Source of the DNA: Streptomyces sp. AM 4-1-1
GTDB taxonomy: Bacteria > Actinomycetota > Actinomycetes > Streptomycetales > Streptomycetaceae
NCBI RefSeq assembly: GCF_029167625.1
Contig: NZ_CP119145.1
Span: 7,006,001 to 7,070,000 of the forward strand
Length of the DNA: 64,000 bases
Direction of reading: 5' to 3'
The stretch's first letter is position 1, and every line of letters begins with the position of its first letter. A program made the translations under genes and the position numbers. This document shows positions 51,643 through 61,410 of this stretch, in pieces. The notes under the pieces were generated by a model, which searched no databases, was not told the origin of the DNA, and was given only the letters and a program-made list of their open reading frames with translations.

Positions 51643-53235
51643 GTGCCCCAGACCCTCCATGACTGGTTCAGCCGCACAGCAGCCCAGCACGGTGACCGAC
51701 CGGCACTCCGGACGGGCACAACGACCTTCACCTATCGTCAACTCAGTACCTTGACAGCGCACTTGGCGTCCCAGGTGGGCGCATCGCACTCCGAGGTCCC
51801 GCAGCGCATCGGGCTGATGGCCCATCGCAGCCCGGCCACGTACGCCGCCTACCTGGCGATTCAGCAACTGGGCGCCACCGCCGTACCGTTGTCGCCCTCC
51901 GCACCCGCGCAACGCAATCACCGTATCGCGCAGCGGGCCGGCCTAACCGTGATCCTCACGGACGGTACGGAGGCTGGCGGCGCACCCGACGCAGCTGACG
52001 AAGGGCTCGGTGACGGGCAGGACACGGCACTCCCCACGCTCCTCCTGGACACCACCCCACCCGAGAGCGCCGCGGTCCCCGAGGTGGGTGGCCGCCGCGC
52101 CGCCCCGGACGACGTCGCGTACATCCTTTTCACGTCCGGATCGACCGGCACCCCTAAGGGCGTGCAGGTGACCCACCGCAACGCCTCGACGTACATCGCG
52201 CACGTCATCGACCGCTACCGCCCCGGACCCGGCAGCCGGCTCTCCCAGACCTTCGACCTCACCTTCGACCTGTCCGTGTTCGACATGTTCGCCGCGTGGG
52301 GAAGCGGTGCCACGCTCGTCGTGCCGAGCCGCCAGGACCTGCAGGCGCCGATCCGCTGGGCGGCGCAGCAGGAGCTGACCCACTGGTTCTCCGTCCCGTC
52401 GATGGTCTCCCTGGCGTGCCGAATGCGCGCGCTGCCGCCGGGCGCCCTGCCCTCCCTCCGTTGGTCCCTCTTCTGCGGCGAGCCGCTCACCCTCCAGCAG
52501 GCGCGGAACTGGGCGGACGCGGCCCCGGGCAGCACACTCGCCAACCTCTACGGCCCCACCGAACTGACCATCAGCTGCAGCGAGTACGTGCTGCCTCGCG
52601 ACCCCGCCCATTGGCCGCACACCGAAAACGACACCGTGCCCATCGGGATCCTGAATCCCGGCCTCGAACACCTGGTGCTCGACGAGGGAGGCAGCCCTGC
52701 CGAAGTCGGTGAACTGGTGGTGCGCGGGCCCCAGCGCTTCCCCGGCTACCTCGACCCGCACGACAACACCGGCCGCTTCGTCACCTTCACCGACGGGCAC
52801 GGGCACCCGACACGGGAGGGTGAGGCGCTCACCGGGGAGCACTGGTACCGGACCGGTGACCGCGTCCGTTGGAACGACAGCGTCCTGGTACACCAGGGTC
52901 GCCTGGACCACCAGGTCAAGATCAACGGCCACCGGGTGGAACTGGGCGAGATCGAGGCGGCGTTGCGCCGTTGCGAGGGCGTCAGCGATGCCCTGGTCCT
53001 CGCCCTGCCGGGGCGCGGAGAGGAACTGGAACTCCACGCCGCATGCTCCGGCAGCGCCCGTTCGGAAGACCTCGCCCGGAAGCTGCGGAGACTGCTGCCC
53101 CCGTACATGCTGCCGCGCACCATCGCGGTCCGGCCCGAACTCCCCCTCAACTCCAACGGCAAGATCGACCGGCGGGCCGTGGCCACCACGCTCCTGGAGC
53201 GCCGTTCTGCCCCCCGCCCCCGGGTCCGGAACTGA
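51643..53235 (+). CDS. Stand-alone NRPS-type adenylation enzyme
   Basis: The start is GTG 51643, six bases after the preceding gene; the longer open frame upstream is a shadow. The 530-residue protein has A3 YILFTSGSTGTPKGVQVTH, A5 NLYGPTELTISCSEY, A7 YRTGDRVRW, A8 VKINGHRVELGEIEAALR and A10 PLNSNGKIDRRAV. No condensation or carrier domain is attached. It should activate a second amino acid for transfer to a carrier protein. The pairing with the ligase at 45138 resembles VinN/VinM-type two-ligase systems. Confidence 0.92.
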   Translation: MPQTLHDWFSRTAAQHGDRPALRTGTTTFTYRQLSTLTAHLASQVGASHSEVPQRIGLMAHRSPATYAAYLAIQQLGATAVPLSPSAPAQRNHRIAQRAGLTVILTDGTEAGGAPDAADEGLGDGQDTALPTLLLDTTPPESAAVPEVGGRRAAPDDVAYILFTSGSTGTPKGVQVTHRNASTYIAHVIDRYRPGPGSRLSQTFDLTFDLSVFDMFAAWGSGATLVVPSRQDLQAPIRWAAQQELTHWFSVPSMVSLACRMRALPPGALPSLRWSLFCGEPLTLQQARNWADAAPGSTLANLYGPTELTISCSEYVLPRDPAHWPHTENDTVPIGILNPGLEHLVLDEGGSPAEVGELVVRGPQRFPGYLDPHDNTGRFVTFTDGHGHPTREGEALTGEHWYRTGDRVRWNDSVLVHQGRLDHQVKINGHRVELGEIEAALRRCEGVSDALVLALPGRGEELELHAACSGSARSEDLARKLRRLLPPYMLPRTIAVRPELPLNSNGKIDRRAVATTLLERRSAPRPRVRN

Positions 53236-53311
53236 CCCGGGACCCGCACACGCCGGGACCGACCCCGTGCTCCACACACCGCACACTCCACACCGACGAA
53301 CGGGATGACGC

Positions 53312-53824
53312 ATGTACGTCCACACCCCCCACGCCCGGCCCCCCGCGCACGCTCCGGTCGCGGAGCAGACCTACCGCGACGTGATCTCCGCGCTGCCCAC
53401 CGGCGTCACGGTCATCACCACAGAGGGCCCCGGCGGCCCGGTCGGCTGCACCGCCAGTGCGGTGATGTCGCTCTCCGTGGCACCGCCCAGCCTGCTCGTC
53501 TCCCTGGCCACGGCGAGCCGCACGCTCGACGCCATACTGAAAGCCGATTCCTTCGCCGTGAACGTGCTGGGCTGGCAGGACAGAGAGCTGGCGGACCGGT
53601 TCGCCAAGGCGCCTCCGGAGGAACGGTTCGCGGGCGTTCCCTGGTCGACCGAGCAGGACGTGCCGGTCTTACGCGACACGACGATGACTGCGGTCTGCCG
53701 CATCCAGCAGACCCAGCTGATGCTCGACCACACGGTGGTAGCTGGGACCGTCACCTGGAGTCACCGCAGCGAGGTCGCCCCGACCGTCATGTACCGCCAC
53801 CACCAGCATCCTCTCGCCCGGTGA
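53312..53824 (+). CDS. Flavin reductase (HpaC-like)
   Basis: The protein is 170 residues with TYRDVISALPTGVTVITTEG, the FMN-binding GCTASAVMSLSVAPPSLLVSL block and FAVNVLGWQDRELADRFA, all typical of NAD(P)H:flavin oxidoreductases of two-component monooxygenases. It likely supplies reduced flavin to one of the acyl-CoA-dehydrogenase-like proteins if that acts as an oxygenase. It lies 76 bp after the adenylation gene in the same direction. Confidence 0.88.
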   Translation: MYVHTPHARPPAHAPVAEQTYRDVISALPTGVTVITTEGPGGPVGCTASAVMSLSVAPPSLLVSLATASRTLDAILKADSFAVNVLGWQDRELADRFAKAPPEERFAGVPWSTEQDVPVLRDTTMTAVCRIQQTQLMLDHTVVAGTVTWSHRSEVAPTVMYRHHQHPLAR

Positions 53825-53970
53825 CCACACCCGCCCGGTGCGACCCCGGACGGTTTGCCCGTACGCACCGCCGCCGCACCGGACACTTCTGCGGATACGC
53901 CGGTGTCCGCGCTCCGCGCCCAAATTCGTCGGCGAGTGCCCCTCCGGGACTGCGGGCCGGGGCCGTCCGG

Positions 53971-54525
53971 CTACTCCACGGCCCGGGGGGCGGCCCGACG
54001 CTGCCGGTAGGCCGACGCGTTGGCTCTGCTGCCGCACGACGCCTTGTCGCACCAGCGACGGCTGCCCGCACGCGAGCGGTCCAGGAACAACCGCGTGCAG
54101 GTCGCACCCGCGCACCGGCGCACGAGGAGCCGGTCGTCGCCGCCGAAGAGTTCACCGGCCCGGGTCGAAACCGTGGCCAGCACCTCGTCGATCCCGCCGC
54201 AGCGCTCCACCACGCCGAGCGCCTTCAGAGCGACGGTGACCTGCGGCCCTGCGGCGGTCTCCCGGAGCAGCCGCACGTCGGCCGCGGCCGCATCCGCACC
54301 CTGGTCCGCAGCCACGGCCGTGCGGTAGACGGCTTCCCGCAGCAGCCGGGCCCGCGCGAGCGCTGGCCGGCCCACCCGGCAGGGGCGGTCGGTGAGGCCC
54401 GCCTGCGTCGCCCAGGCCGCCAGATCCTCCGGCTCGCCCAGGAGTTCCACTGGACGGCTCGTGCGCCAGGTCAGGGTGGCTGCGAAATCCAGGGCCAGAT
54501 GGTCGCTGACGAAAGTAAAGTCCAC
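53971..54525 (-). CDS. CGNR zinc-finger regulator
   Basis: I chose GTG 54525 (VDFTFVSDHLALDFAATLTWR), giving 184 residues; the longer frame overlaps the divergent MFS gene. The N-terminal ABATE domain starts at the first residue, and the C-terminal zinc ribbon shows CAGATCTRLFLDRSRAGSRRWCDKASCGSRANASAYRQR. Such proteins are putative stress or antibiotic-responsive regulators. It is divergent from the exporter gene, so it may control it. Confidence 0.88.
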   Translation of the reverse strand: MDFTFVSDHLALDFAATLTWRTSRPVELLGEPEDLAAWATQAGLTDRPCRVGRPALARARLLREAVYRTAVAADQGADAAAADVRLLRETAAGPQVTVALKALGVVERCGGIDEVLATVSTRAGELFGGDDRLLVRRCAGATCTRLFLDRSRAGSRRWCDKASCGSRANASAYRQRRAAPRAVE

Positions 54526-54651
54526 AGGCCCAGTGTGGTGCGCCCCGGCATGGAACGGCAAGATCGTGGAATCATACCCTTGACCGATGACGCCAGGGCA
54601 GGGCGGATCGGCGGACCGCAGGTCCGCGCCCACCGCCCGGGAGGAGGGCAC
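54526..54651. promoter_or_regulatory. Divergent intergenic region between CGNR regulator and MFS exporter
   Basis: These 126 bp contain outward signals for both genes, including GAGGAGG before the MFS start and the AATCATACC word near 54570. No clear operator palindrome is seen. Confidence 0.35.
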
Positions 54652-55989
54652 ATGGCCACGACCCCCGCTCCGCTCGCTGCCCCGTCCCAGTTGACCCACT
54701 ACCTGAGCGTGGCCGTACCTGCCCGGCTGGCCGACGAGGGCGCCCGCATCGGTCTGGTCCTGCTCGCCCTCCAGCGCACCCACAGTGCGAGCCTGGGCGG
54801 CGCGCTGGTCGCCGCACTAATGATTCCGCACGTGGTCGCGGCACCGGTGCTCGGCGCTCTGGCGGACCGGGTCCGCCGCCGCAAGCTCTTCCACGCGTCG
54901 TGCCTGCTCACCTACGGTCTGGGGCTGGCCGCCACCGCCCTGACCGTCGGACGACTGCCTGCCGGATACGCGCTCGCGCTCGTCGCCGCGACGGGATGCG
55001 CCGCTCCGCTGGTCACCGGAGGGCTGACCAGCCTACTGGGCGAACTGGTCCCGCCGGACCGGCTGAGCAGGGCGTTCAGCATCGACTCCACCTCGTACAA
55101 CCTCGCTGGCATCTGCGGCCCCGCCGTGGCGGCCGCACTGTCCGCCGCGGCCGGTCCCGCCAGCGCTCTGGTCGTCCTGGGCGCGGCCGGGGTCTTCGCC
55201 GCCGGCGCGATGGCCACACTGCGACTGGCCCCCAGGCCGGGCACGCGGGAACGTTCCGCCCGCCTCCGGCCCGCCGACCTCGCCACCGGCGCCCTAGAAC
55301 TCCTGAAGAACCCGCCCCTGCGCGCCGTCACCTGGGCCAGCAGCGCGGGCCAGATCGGCATCGGCGCCCTGCCCGTCCTCACCGCCCTGCTGGCCAAGCA
55401 GTACGACGCGGGCTGGGCAGCGGGCGGGCTCATGACCGCCTTCGCCGCCGGGGCGCTCGCGGGCTCGCTGATCTACGCTGTCCGCCCCTGGACCGAAACG
55501 CACCCCGAGCGGGTCGTCCTGGCCTGTCTGCTGACCACCGGGCCACCCCTGGCGCTGGCCGCCGTACGGCCCTCGCTCGCCCTGACGGCTCTGCTGTTCG
55601 CCCTGTCGGGAGTCTGCACCGGACCGCTTTTCAGCGCACTGCTCGCGGCCCGGGAACGCTACGCGCCAACGGCCGTGCGCACCCAGATCTTCACCCTGGG
55701 CGCCGGGCTGAAGAGCACGGCGGCCGCTGGCGGCGCGGCCGTCGCGGGAGCCCTCGGCGGCCTCGGCACCAGCACGCTGCTCCTCGCGGCAGCCGCCTGT
55801 CAGCTCCTCGCGACGGGTCTGGGCGCGGCTCTGCTCGCCACCCGCCGCGACGCCCGCGTTTCGCGGGCTTCCGAGGATTTCCGGGCTGACGAGTCTTCGG
55901 GGAGCCGTCGCGCCCGTACGGCAGCACCGCGCACCACCGAGTCCCGTAACACCACCGAACCCCGTACACCCTGGGAGAACGGCACATGA
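54652..55989 (+). CDS. MFS transporter, probable product exporter
   Basis: I chose ATG 54652 (MATTPAPLAAPSQLTHYL) with GGGAGGAGG upstream; the frame is open far further left but that is inside other genes. The 445-residue protein has 10-12 hydrophobic segments and the loop LGALADRVRRRKLF typical of MFS transporters between TM2 and TM3. The hydrophilic tail of about 45 residues is rich in Arg, Ser and Thr. It overlaps the glycosyltransferase gene by four bases. Export of the cluster product is inferred. Confidence 0.88.
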   Translation: MATTPAPLAAPSQLTHYLSVAVPARLADEGARIGLVLLALQRTHSASLGGALVAALMIPHVVAAPVLGALADRVRRRKLFHASCLLTYGLGLAATALTVGRLPAGYALALVAATGCAAPLVTGGLTSLLGELVPPDRLSRAFSIDSTSYNLAGICGPAVAAALSAAAGPASALVVLGAAGVFAAGAMATLRLAPRPGTRERSARLRPADLATGALELLKNPPLRAVTWASSAGQIGIGALPVLTALLAKQYDAGWAAGGLMTAFAAGALAGSLIYAVRPWTETHPERVVLACLLTTGPPLALAAVRPSLALTALLFALSGVCTGPLFSALLAARERYAPTAVRTQIFTLGAGLKSTAAAGGAAVAGALGGLGTSTLLLAAAACQLLATGLGAALLATRRDARVSRASEDFRADESSGSRRARTAAPRTTESRNTTEPRTPWENGT

Positions 55990-57185
55990 GGATCCTGTTC
56001 GAGCCCATCGGCGGAGCGCTGGGCATCGGTGCCATCACCCGCTGCCTGGCGATGGCACAGGCCGCGACCATGCGCGGACACCAGGTCGGTTTCCTGGCGC
56101 CCGACGGATATCCCCTAATCGACGAGCTGGACCTGGGAGAACGCTTTCGCGCACCCTTTCCCGAACGCACCGCGGAACTCGTCGGCAGCGGCGAGGCGGA
56201 CGGTTTCACCGAGGCGGTCCTGATACGTGGGATGGCTCAGCCCGACTACGTACGAGCCGCTGTCGATGCGGAAGTCAGCGCCTACCGGACCTTCCGGCCG
56301 GACATCGTCGTCACAGAGATGCAGCCCACCGTGCCGATCGCCGCGCACATCACCGGGATACCGTTCGCCTGCACGGTGCAGAGCCCCAATCTCGCCGCGT
56401 TCACCGGTCCTAGCGACCGGCCGGAACTCTGCGCGCAGGTGGAGGCGACCTTCGCCGCCCTCGCCCGCGAACACGGACTGCCGGCCCCTAACTCCCTGGA
56501 GGGCCTGCTCCACCAGCGCGCCGCCGTGAACATCGCCCCGACCGCGGAGGTACTGGAACCGGCCCTGGGTTCGCTGCCCCGCACCCGCTACGTCGGGCCG
56601 GTCCTGCTGCCGTCTCTGGAATTGGCCCCTGCCCCCCGGTACGACGACGCCGAGATCCGCATCCTTGTCTACCTCAGCTTCGGCGCGCTGACCCTCGACA
56701 CGTTCCTTCCGGTCATCGCAAAGGCATTTCCCGTCCCCCGGCACAGCGTGATCGTCGCGGCACGCGACAAGGACGTCGGCGGCCGCGAGGTCCCCTTCCG
56801 GCAGGACAACGTCATCGTCGCCCGCACCCCCGGCATCACCCGGCTACTCCAGGACACCGACCTCGTGATCACCCGGGGTGGCCAGAACGCCCTGATGGCG
56901 GCACTCCTCGCCGGGGTACCCGTCATCGGCACACCGGGACGCAGCTCCGAGCCGATCTTCAACCTCGGGGCGCTCCAGGCTCACGGCGCGGCGCTGACGC
57001 TCCTGGACGAGCCGAACTCCGACGACCTCGCCGACGCGGCCGACACCCTCCTGAGCCGCAACGCGGGCCAGCACGCGGCCCGGCTGGGCGAGCTGCTCCG
57101 GCGGCACGGCGGTCCGGTCGAGGCGGTCGAGGCTCTGGAACAGGCGGTCGTCGCCCACCGCTCACCCACACCAGAAGCCCACTGA
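55986..57185 (+). CDS. Glycosyltransferase (MGT/GT1-like)
   Basis: The protein is 399 residues of GT-B fold. The N-terminus (MRILFEPIGGALGIGAITRCLAMAQAATMRGHQVGFLAP) is the acceptor-domain start. The C-terminal donor site has TRLLQDTDLVITRGGQNALMAALLAGVPVIGTPGRSSEP. The family adds sugars to small molecules from nucleotide sugars. It is co-translated with the exporter. No sugar-biosynthesis genes are nearby, so a common cellular sugar donor is likely. Confidence 0.87.
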   Translation: MRILFEPIGGALGIGAITRCLAMAQAATMRGHQVGFLAPDGYPLIDELDLGERFRAPFPERTAELVGSGEADGFTEAVLIRGMAQPDYVRAAVDAEVSAYRTFRPDIVVTEMQPTVPIAAHITGIPFACTVQSPNLAAFTGPSDRPELCAQVEATFAALAREHGLPAPNSLEGLLHQRAAVNIAPTAEVLEPALGSLPRTRYVGPVLLPSLELAPAPRYDDAEIRILVYLSFGALTLDTFLPVIAKAFPVPRHSVIVAARDKDVGGREVPFRQDNVIVARTPGITRLLQDTDLVITRGGQNALMAALLAGVPVIGTPGRSSEPIFNLGALQAHGAALTLLDEPNSDDLADAADTLLSRNAGQHAARLGELLRRHGGPVEAVEALEQAVVAHRSPTPEAH

Positions 57186-57301
57186 CGGCCCTTGTGCCCC
57201 TACACCGGTAAGCAACTGACGGCCCGCCCTCTCAACCCCACCCCCTGCCCGCTGTCACCGCACACCGACCCGTGGCGCGACACTAAGCCACCCCATGAGA
57301 G

Positions 57302-58003
57302 GTGAATCCCCCTTTGTCCGGCCGTGCCACTAACCCTCTCACCGTCGCCGCAGCACTCTTCGACCTCGACGGCACCCTCATCAACTCGGAGCCCCGAAGC
57401 CGGGAGCTGTGGAAACGGCTCTTCGCCGCCCACGGCGTCCCCAGCACCGCCGAGCTCCTCGCGTCGTTCGGGGGGAGGCGCAGCCGGGATGTCATCGCGG
57501 AGCAACTACACCGATTCGGACCAGAGTTGACTGCGGAAGACCTGCGCCGCTACCTGCGCGGACTCGACGAGCAGTCGGGGCTACCCGAGGTGGTCCTGAT
57601 GCGCGGGGCACGAACCCTGCTGGACATGCTCAGGGACGAAGGCATTCCCACCGCACTCGTCACCTCGGGCAGCCGCACCTACGCCACCGACCACCTGACA
57701 CGCCTGGGCATCGCCGACTACTTCACCACCCTGGTCACAGCGGACGACATCATCCACGGCAAACCCAACCCCGAGGGCTACCTCCTCGCCTGCCGCCGCT
57801 TGGAGGTCAGCCCCAGGGACGCCCTGGTCTTCGAGGACTCGGAGGCAGGCTTCCAGGCGGCGCAGGCGAGTGGAGCCCGCTACATCGCCGTTGGCAGCAC
57901 ACCGGCGGCCGGAGCACAGGCGGTGGTCGCCGACCTGGCCGACACGCCCGCGATCCGCAGGGGCGGAGGCGGGGTCGGCGGTGTGACGGCCCAGAACGCT
58001 TGA
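57302..58003 (+). CDS. HAD-superfamily hydrolase (beta-phosphoglucomutase-like)
   Basis: The start is GTG 57302 or TTG 57314, the latter with GAGAGG well placed. Motif I is LFDLDGTLINSE, the second motif is VTSGSR, and the last block is VFEDSEAGFQAAQASGARYIAV. The protein is 233 residues. Enzymes of this subfamily remove or move phosphate groups on sugars. It lies 116 bp after the glycosyltransferase in the same direction and may be the last cluster gene, for sugar phosphate handling or resistance. Confidence 0.88.
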   Translation: MNPPLSGRATNPLTVAAALFDLDGTLINSEPRSRELWKRLFAAHGVPSTAELLASFGGRRSRDVIAEQLHRFGPELTAEDLRRYLRGLDEQSGLPEVVLMRGARTLLDMLRDEGIPTALVTSGSRTYATDHLTRLGIADYFTTLVTADDIIHGKPNPEGYLLACRRLEVSPRDALVFEDSEAGFQAAQASGARYIAVGSTPAAGAQAVVADLADTPAIRRGGGGVGGVTAQNA

Positions 58004-58138
58004 TCAATGCCGCAACTCAGGACCGCCATAGCCCTGATAGAGAAGAGCAATTCCACCTGACCTGCCGTTTTCTCCAGCCTCGACCCGGGTGACGTGTGCC
58101 CGATAACTTCGCACGTGGAGTGCGTGGCAATTCTGGAG

Positions 58139-58400
58139 CCTGCAACAAAAGGCGTGTGGCCGGCTCCTCGGAGCCACCAGCTCGGCGTGTTCGTCGGTGG
58201 TCAGCCGGTCATCACGCTCGCCGGCGTCGGCCTCGCCCTGCCGGATCCAGCCCCGCAGGGCCTCGGGGTGGACGCCGAGGCCGACGGCCAGCTTCCTGAT
58301 CTGCGGCTTCGGATCCGAGGTGCGATACATCCGCACCGCACGCTCACGCAACTCCAGCGAGTACTTCCTGGGGCAGCCATGGTCGATGTTCCTCTCATAG
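58139..58400 (-). pseudogene. IS3-family orfA remnant
   Basis: The minus-strand reading YERNIDHGCPRKYSLELRERAVRMYRTSDPKPQIRKLAVGLGVHPEALRGWIRQGEADAGERDDRLTTDEHAELVAPR is the N-terminal two-thirds of an IS3-type OrfA (helix-turn-helix plus start of the coiled coil). No start codon or downstream orfB follows. A relic beside the complete IS3 element. Confidence 0.85.
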
Positions 58401-58713
58401 AACCATCTGACCCTCTGTCACCACCTTCCGCATCTCGGGGGAACCTCAGACACCGAGGGCACCTGGTGGCTGCGCGACATCCTGGATCAGAGCCTGTACA
58501 AGAGGAGCTGGCTGCCCGGTGTTGGACGCGTACGGCGCACCCTGCGGCTGTTGGAGAAGCAGGAGCGGCTGACCAGGCCGCAGCAGATGAAGCGCGGCAG
58601 CCGAAGCCACCCCGCCCCCTGATAGAAGGGTAAAGGGGGCAGGCGCCAGGTGGGCTTGATCCGCTTTGACGGACATTCAAGTTCTGGGGTTCAGCCCCGG
58701 GAGGATGTCCATC

Positions 58714-59025
58714 ATGGAGAGCATGGGGAAGAAGAAGCCTCGCCGCCCTCGTCGTTCGTTCACGCCGGAGTTCAAGGCCGAGATCGTCGGGCTGTGCAGA
58801 CGAGGCGACCGCTCGGTCGGCCAGGTCGCCAAGGACTTCGAACTGACCGAGACCGCGGTGCGGGACTGGGTGAAGCAGGCCGAGGTCGACACAGGCGAGC
58901 GCAACGGGCTGACCAGCAGTGAGCGTGAGGAGCTGGCCGCGTTGCGGCGGGGGAACCGCCGGCTGCGCGAGGACGTCGACATCCTCAAGCGGGCCACAGC
59001 TTTCTTCGCGAAGGAGACCCGGTGA
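58714..59025 (+). CDS. IS3-family transposase OrfA
   Basis: The start is ATG 58714 (MESMGKKKPRRPRRSFTPEFKAE) behind GGAGG. The 103-residue protein has the helix-turn-helix (SVGQVAKDFELTETAVRDWVKQ) and a leucine-zipper-like region ending LKRATAFFAKETR. Its stop overlaps the orfB start, where programmed -1 frameshifting normally yields the fusion transposase. Confidence 0.92.
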   Translation: MESMGKKKPRRPRRSFTPEFKAEIVGLCRRGDRSVGQVAKDFELTETAVRDWVKQAEVDTGERNGLTSSEREELAALRRGNRRLREDVDILKRATAFFAKETR

Positions 59026-59893
59026 CGGTGCACCCGTTCATCGAGGCGGAGAAGCAGGCAGGTCACAGCGTCAAACGGGCGTGTGAGCTGATGAAGGTCT
59101 CCGGGACCGCCTTCTATGCCCGCCGCTCCGGACCGCCCGGCCCCCGTGCAGTGCGGGACGCCGAGCTGACCGGGCAGATCACCGAGGTCCATGCGAGATC
59201 GCGTGGAACCTACGGGGCCCCGCGCGTGCATGCCGTACTCAAGCGCGAGGGCGCCGGGTGCGGCCGACGTCGTGTCGCACGACTGATGCAGGCCGCCGGC
59301 CTGCAGGGCCGAAACCGCCGACGACGGCACGTGACCACGATCCCCGACCCCAGGGCGGCCTTCCGCCCCGATCTCATCACCCGGGACTTCCAGCCCGACC
59401 GCACCGGCTCGATGCCCGCTGGTGCGGCCACATCACATACATCCCGACCGAGAAGGGCTGGCTCTATCTGGCCACGGTCATCGACATCGCCTCCCGGCGT
59501 GTGGTCGGCTGGGCAACCGCCGATCACCTGCGGACCGATCTGGTGGCTGACGCCCTGACTGCCGCCTGGCGGCAACGTCGCCCAACCCGCCCCGTGATCT
59601 TCCACTCGGACCGCGGATGCCAGTACACCAGTCAGCAATTCTCTGCCCGGGCAGCTGAGTTCGGGGTTCGTCTGTCGGTCGGCCGCACCGGTCAGTGCTG
59701 GGACAACGCGCTCGCAGAGTCGTTCTTCTCGACCATCAAACGCGAACTGCTCGGCACCTCCGCCTGGCCCAGCCGGGCCGCCGCCCACACCGCGATCTTC
59801 GACTTCATCGAGGGCTGGTACAACTTGCACCGACTGCACAGCAGCCTCGGATACCTCAGCCCCGCCGAATACGAGACCGCACTCGCAGCCTGA
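59022..59893 (+). pseudogene. IS3-family transposase OrfB, frameshifted
   Basis: The first frame reads MTVHPFIEAEKQAGHSVKRACELMKVSGTAFYARRSG up to ITRDFQPDRTG. At about 59405 the reading frame changes, and the next frame continues LDARWCGHITYIPTEKGWLYLATVIDIASRRVVGW, with the catalytic DDE block VIFHSDRGCQYTSQQF and DNALAESFFSTIKREL, to 59893. A single base change in length explains it; a sequencing error cannot be excluded. Confidence 0.88.
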
Positions 59894-59930
59894 CCACCAC
59901 ACCAAAGGTGTCCGTCAAAGCGGAACAAGC

Positions 59931-60303
59931 TCACTACCTGCTGCCCCATGAACGTGACGCAGAGCCCGACGGCCTGTACCGAGAGGGAGCTCCCTGCGAG
60001 GCTGTCGATCCCAGGACAGTCGAGCCTCGGAAGGTCGGCCGGAAGACCGAGCCTTCCCAGCGCGGCCTGTCTGCGCCAACGGTCGCCTGACGAAGAGCTG
60101 ATCTCCCCTCACTTCCGCTGCCCGATCGCAGGCCGGGGCGGTCCTGGAAACGGATGTCGGCTATCAGGACACCGGCCTGCTGATGGGCGCCTGCCGGTCA
60201 TCTGTGACAAGGGCTCGGCCATATCGACCCCGTCCATTCCACTGCCGCAGGGCAACTCGGCATCTTAGGCGAGTAGATACAGGCTACCCAGGGTGGAGGG
60301 GCC
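59931..60303. other. Gene-free region between the IS3 element and the AraC-family gene
   Basis: I see no convincing gene in these 373 bp. A ribosome-binding sequence GGTGGAGGGG lies just before the AraC-family start. The bases after the IS end do not resemble a continuation of any neighbour. Confidence 0.6.
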
Positions 60304-61323
60304 ATGGTGTTCATTGAGTTCGACACGGCAGCGTTACCGCAGGAGCAGCGCTTCGACTGGTGGCGCGAAGCCGTCGGACGGGGAGTTGCTCCCACTCGGA
60401 TCAGCAGTGAGAGAGCCTCGGACTTCACTGCAAGTTTGGGTTCGCTCGACATGGGAGCACTGCAACTGACCACCATGGCCTTTCCCGCGTTGAGCTCGGA
60501 GCGCACTGCGGAGCTGGTTTGTCGCGGGGATCCGGAGACCTACGAGCTGACCCTGATCCTGGACGGGGCCATGGAAGTGTCTCAAGGCCGCAACCACGCC
60601 GCTCTCCGCGCCGGCGACTTCGCCCTCTGGACATCGTCGCGCCCCTACCGCGGCCGGGCCGTCAGTACGCCGGGGAGCGGCGCAGCTAGGGCCATCATCC
60701 TGCACCTTCCCAGGGCGCTCGTCCCCGTGCGCGAGGCCAGGCTGGGCCCCCTCTTTGCCCGCGCCCTCTCTGCCGGGTCAGGGATCGGCCGAATCCTCGC
60801 CGACCACCTGGTCTCGGTTGCCCGGGAGGCGCCCGCCCTGGACGAGCCCGACAGCGAGCGGCTCGGTTTGGCGAGCCTGGACCTGGCCGCAGGTCTGCTC
60901 GCAGCCCGTGCCGAGGCACAGGACAGTATTCTCCCAGAAACACGGCATCGGGTGCTGCTCGCACGCATCGACGTCTTCATCCAGGATCATCTGGCCGATC
61001 CTCATCTCTGTCCCGACGCCATCGCAGCCCACCTTCACATCTCGGTGAGGCTGCTGCACCAGCTGTTCCACGGCAGAGACGAGACCGTGTCGACGGCGAT
61101 CCGCCGGCGTCGCCTCGAGCACTGCTACCGGGACCTCACCGATCCGCGACTCCTGACCGTTCCAGTGCACGCAATCGGCGCGCGGTGGGGCCTCACCAGC
61201 CCCGAGCGGTTCAGCCGTTCTTTCCGCGCCGCTTACGGCGTGCCGCCGGGTGAGCACCGACGTATGGCCCTCGGTGTGCGCTCTGAGACAACACTTCCTG
61301 CACTGTCGGCCAATGACGGATAG
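60304..61323 (+). CDS. AraC-family transcriptional regulator
   Basis: The protein is 339 residues. An N-terminal AraC-binding-like domain (PQEQRFDWWREAVG and the cupin-type stretch LRAGDFALWTSSRPYRG) is followed by two helix-turn-helix motifs in the last 100 residues (LCPDAIAAHLHISVRLLHQLF and GARWGLTSPERFSRSFRAAYGVPPGEHRR). The start GTGGAGGGGCC-ATG is strong. It lies 87 bp before a tandem pair of small secreted-protein genes in the same direction and may control them. The ligand is unknown. Confidence 0.92.
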   Translation: MVFIEFDTAALPQEQRFDWWREAVGRGVAPTRISSERASDFTASLGSLDMGALQLTTMAFPALSSERTAELVCRGDPETYELTLILDGAMEVSQGRNHAALRAGDFALWTSSRPYRGRAVSTPGSGAARAIILHLPRALVPVREARLGPLFARALSAGSGIGRILADHLVSVAREAPALDEPDSERLGLASLDLAAGLLAARAEAQDSILPETRHRVLLARIDVFIQDHLADPHLCPDAIAAHLHISVRLLHQLFHGRDETVSTAIRRRRLEHCYRDLTDPRLLTVPVHAIGARWGLTSPERFSRSFRAAYGVPPGEHRRMALGVRSETTLPALSANDG

Positions 61324-61410
61324 CGAGGCTGCGCCCAGACTCGTCAAGCAAGCGACGGGCCAGCCGACTGGTCGCCGGCCCGTCAGGACACGCTCACGGC
61401 TAGGGGAATT

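Larger units (their letters stand above)
58654..59930. mobile_element. IS3-family insertion sequence with broken orfB
   Basis: The ends are inverted copies: GCTTGATCCGCTTTGACGG on the left and GCTTGTTCCGCTTTGACGG on the right in inverse sense. It has orfA and orfB in the usual overlap. orfB carries a frame change near 59405. No clear target duplication was found. It is probably defective unless trans-complemented. Confidence 0.88.

Noticed and set aside
53305..54651. Open frame continuing 449 codons upstream of the MFS start
   Set aside because: It runs through the flavin reductase and opposite the CGNR gene with non-protein-like composition; the good ribosome-binding site and hydrophobic start are at 54652.
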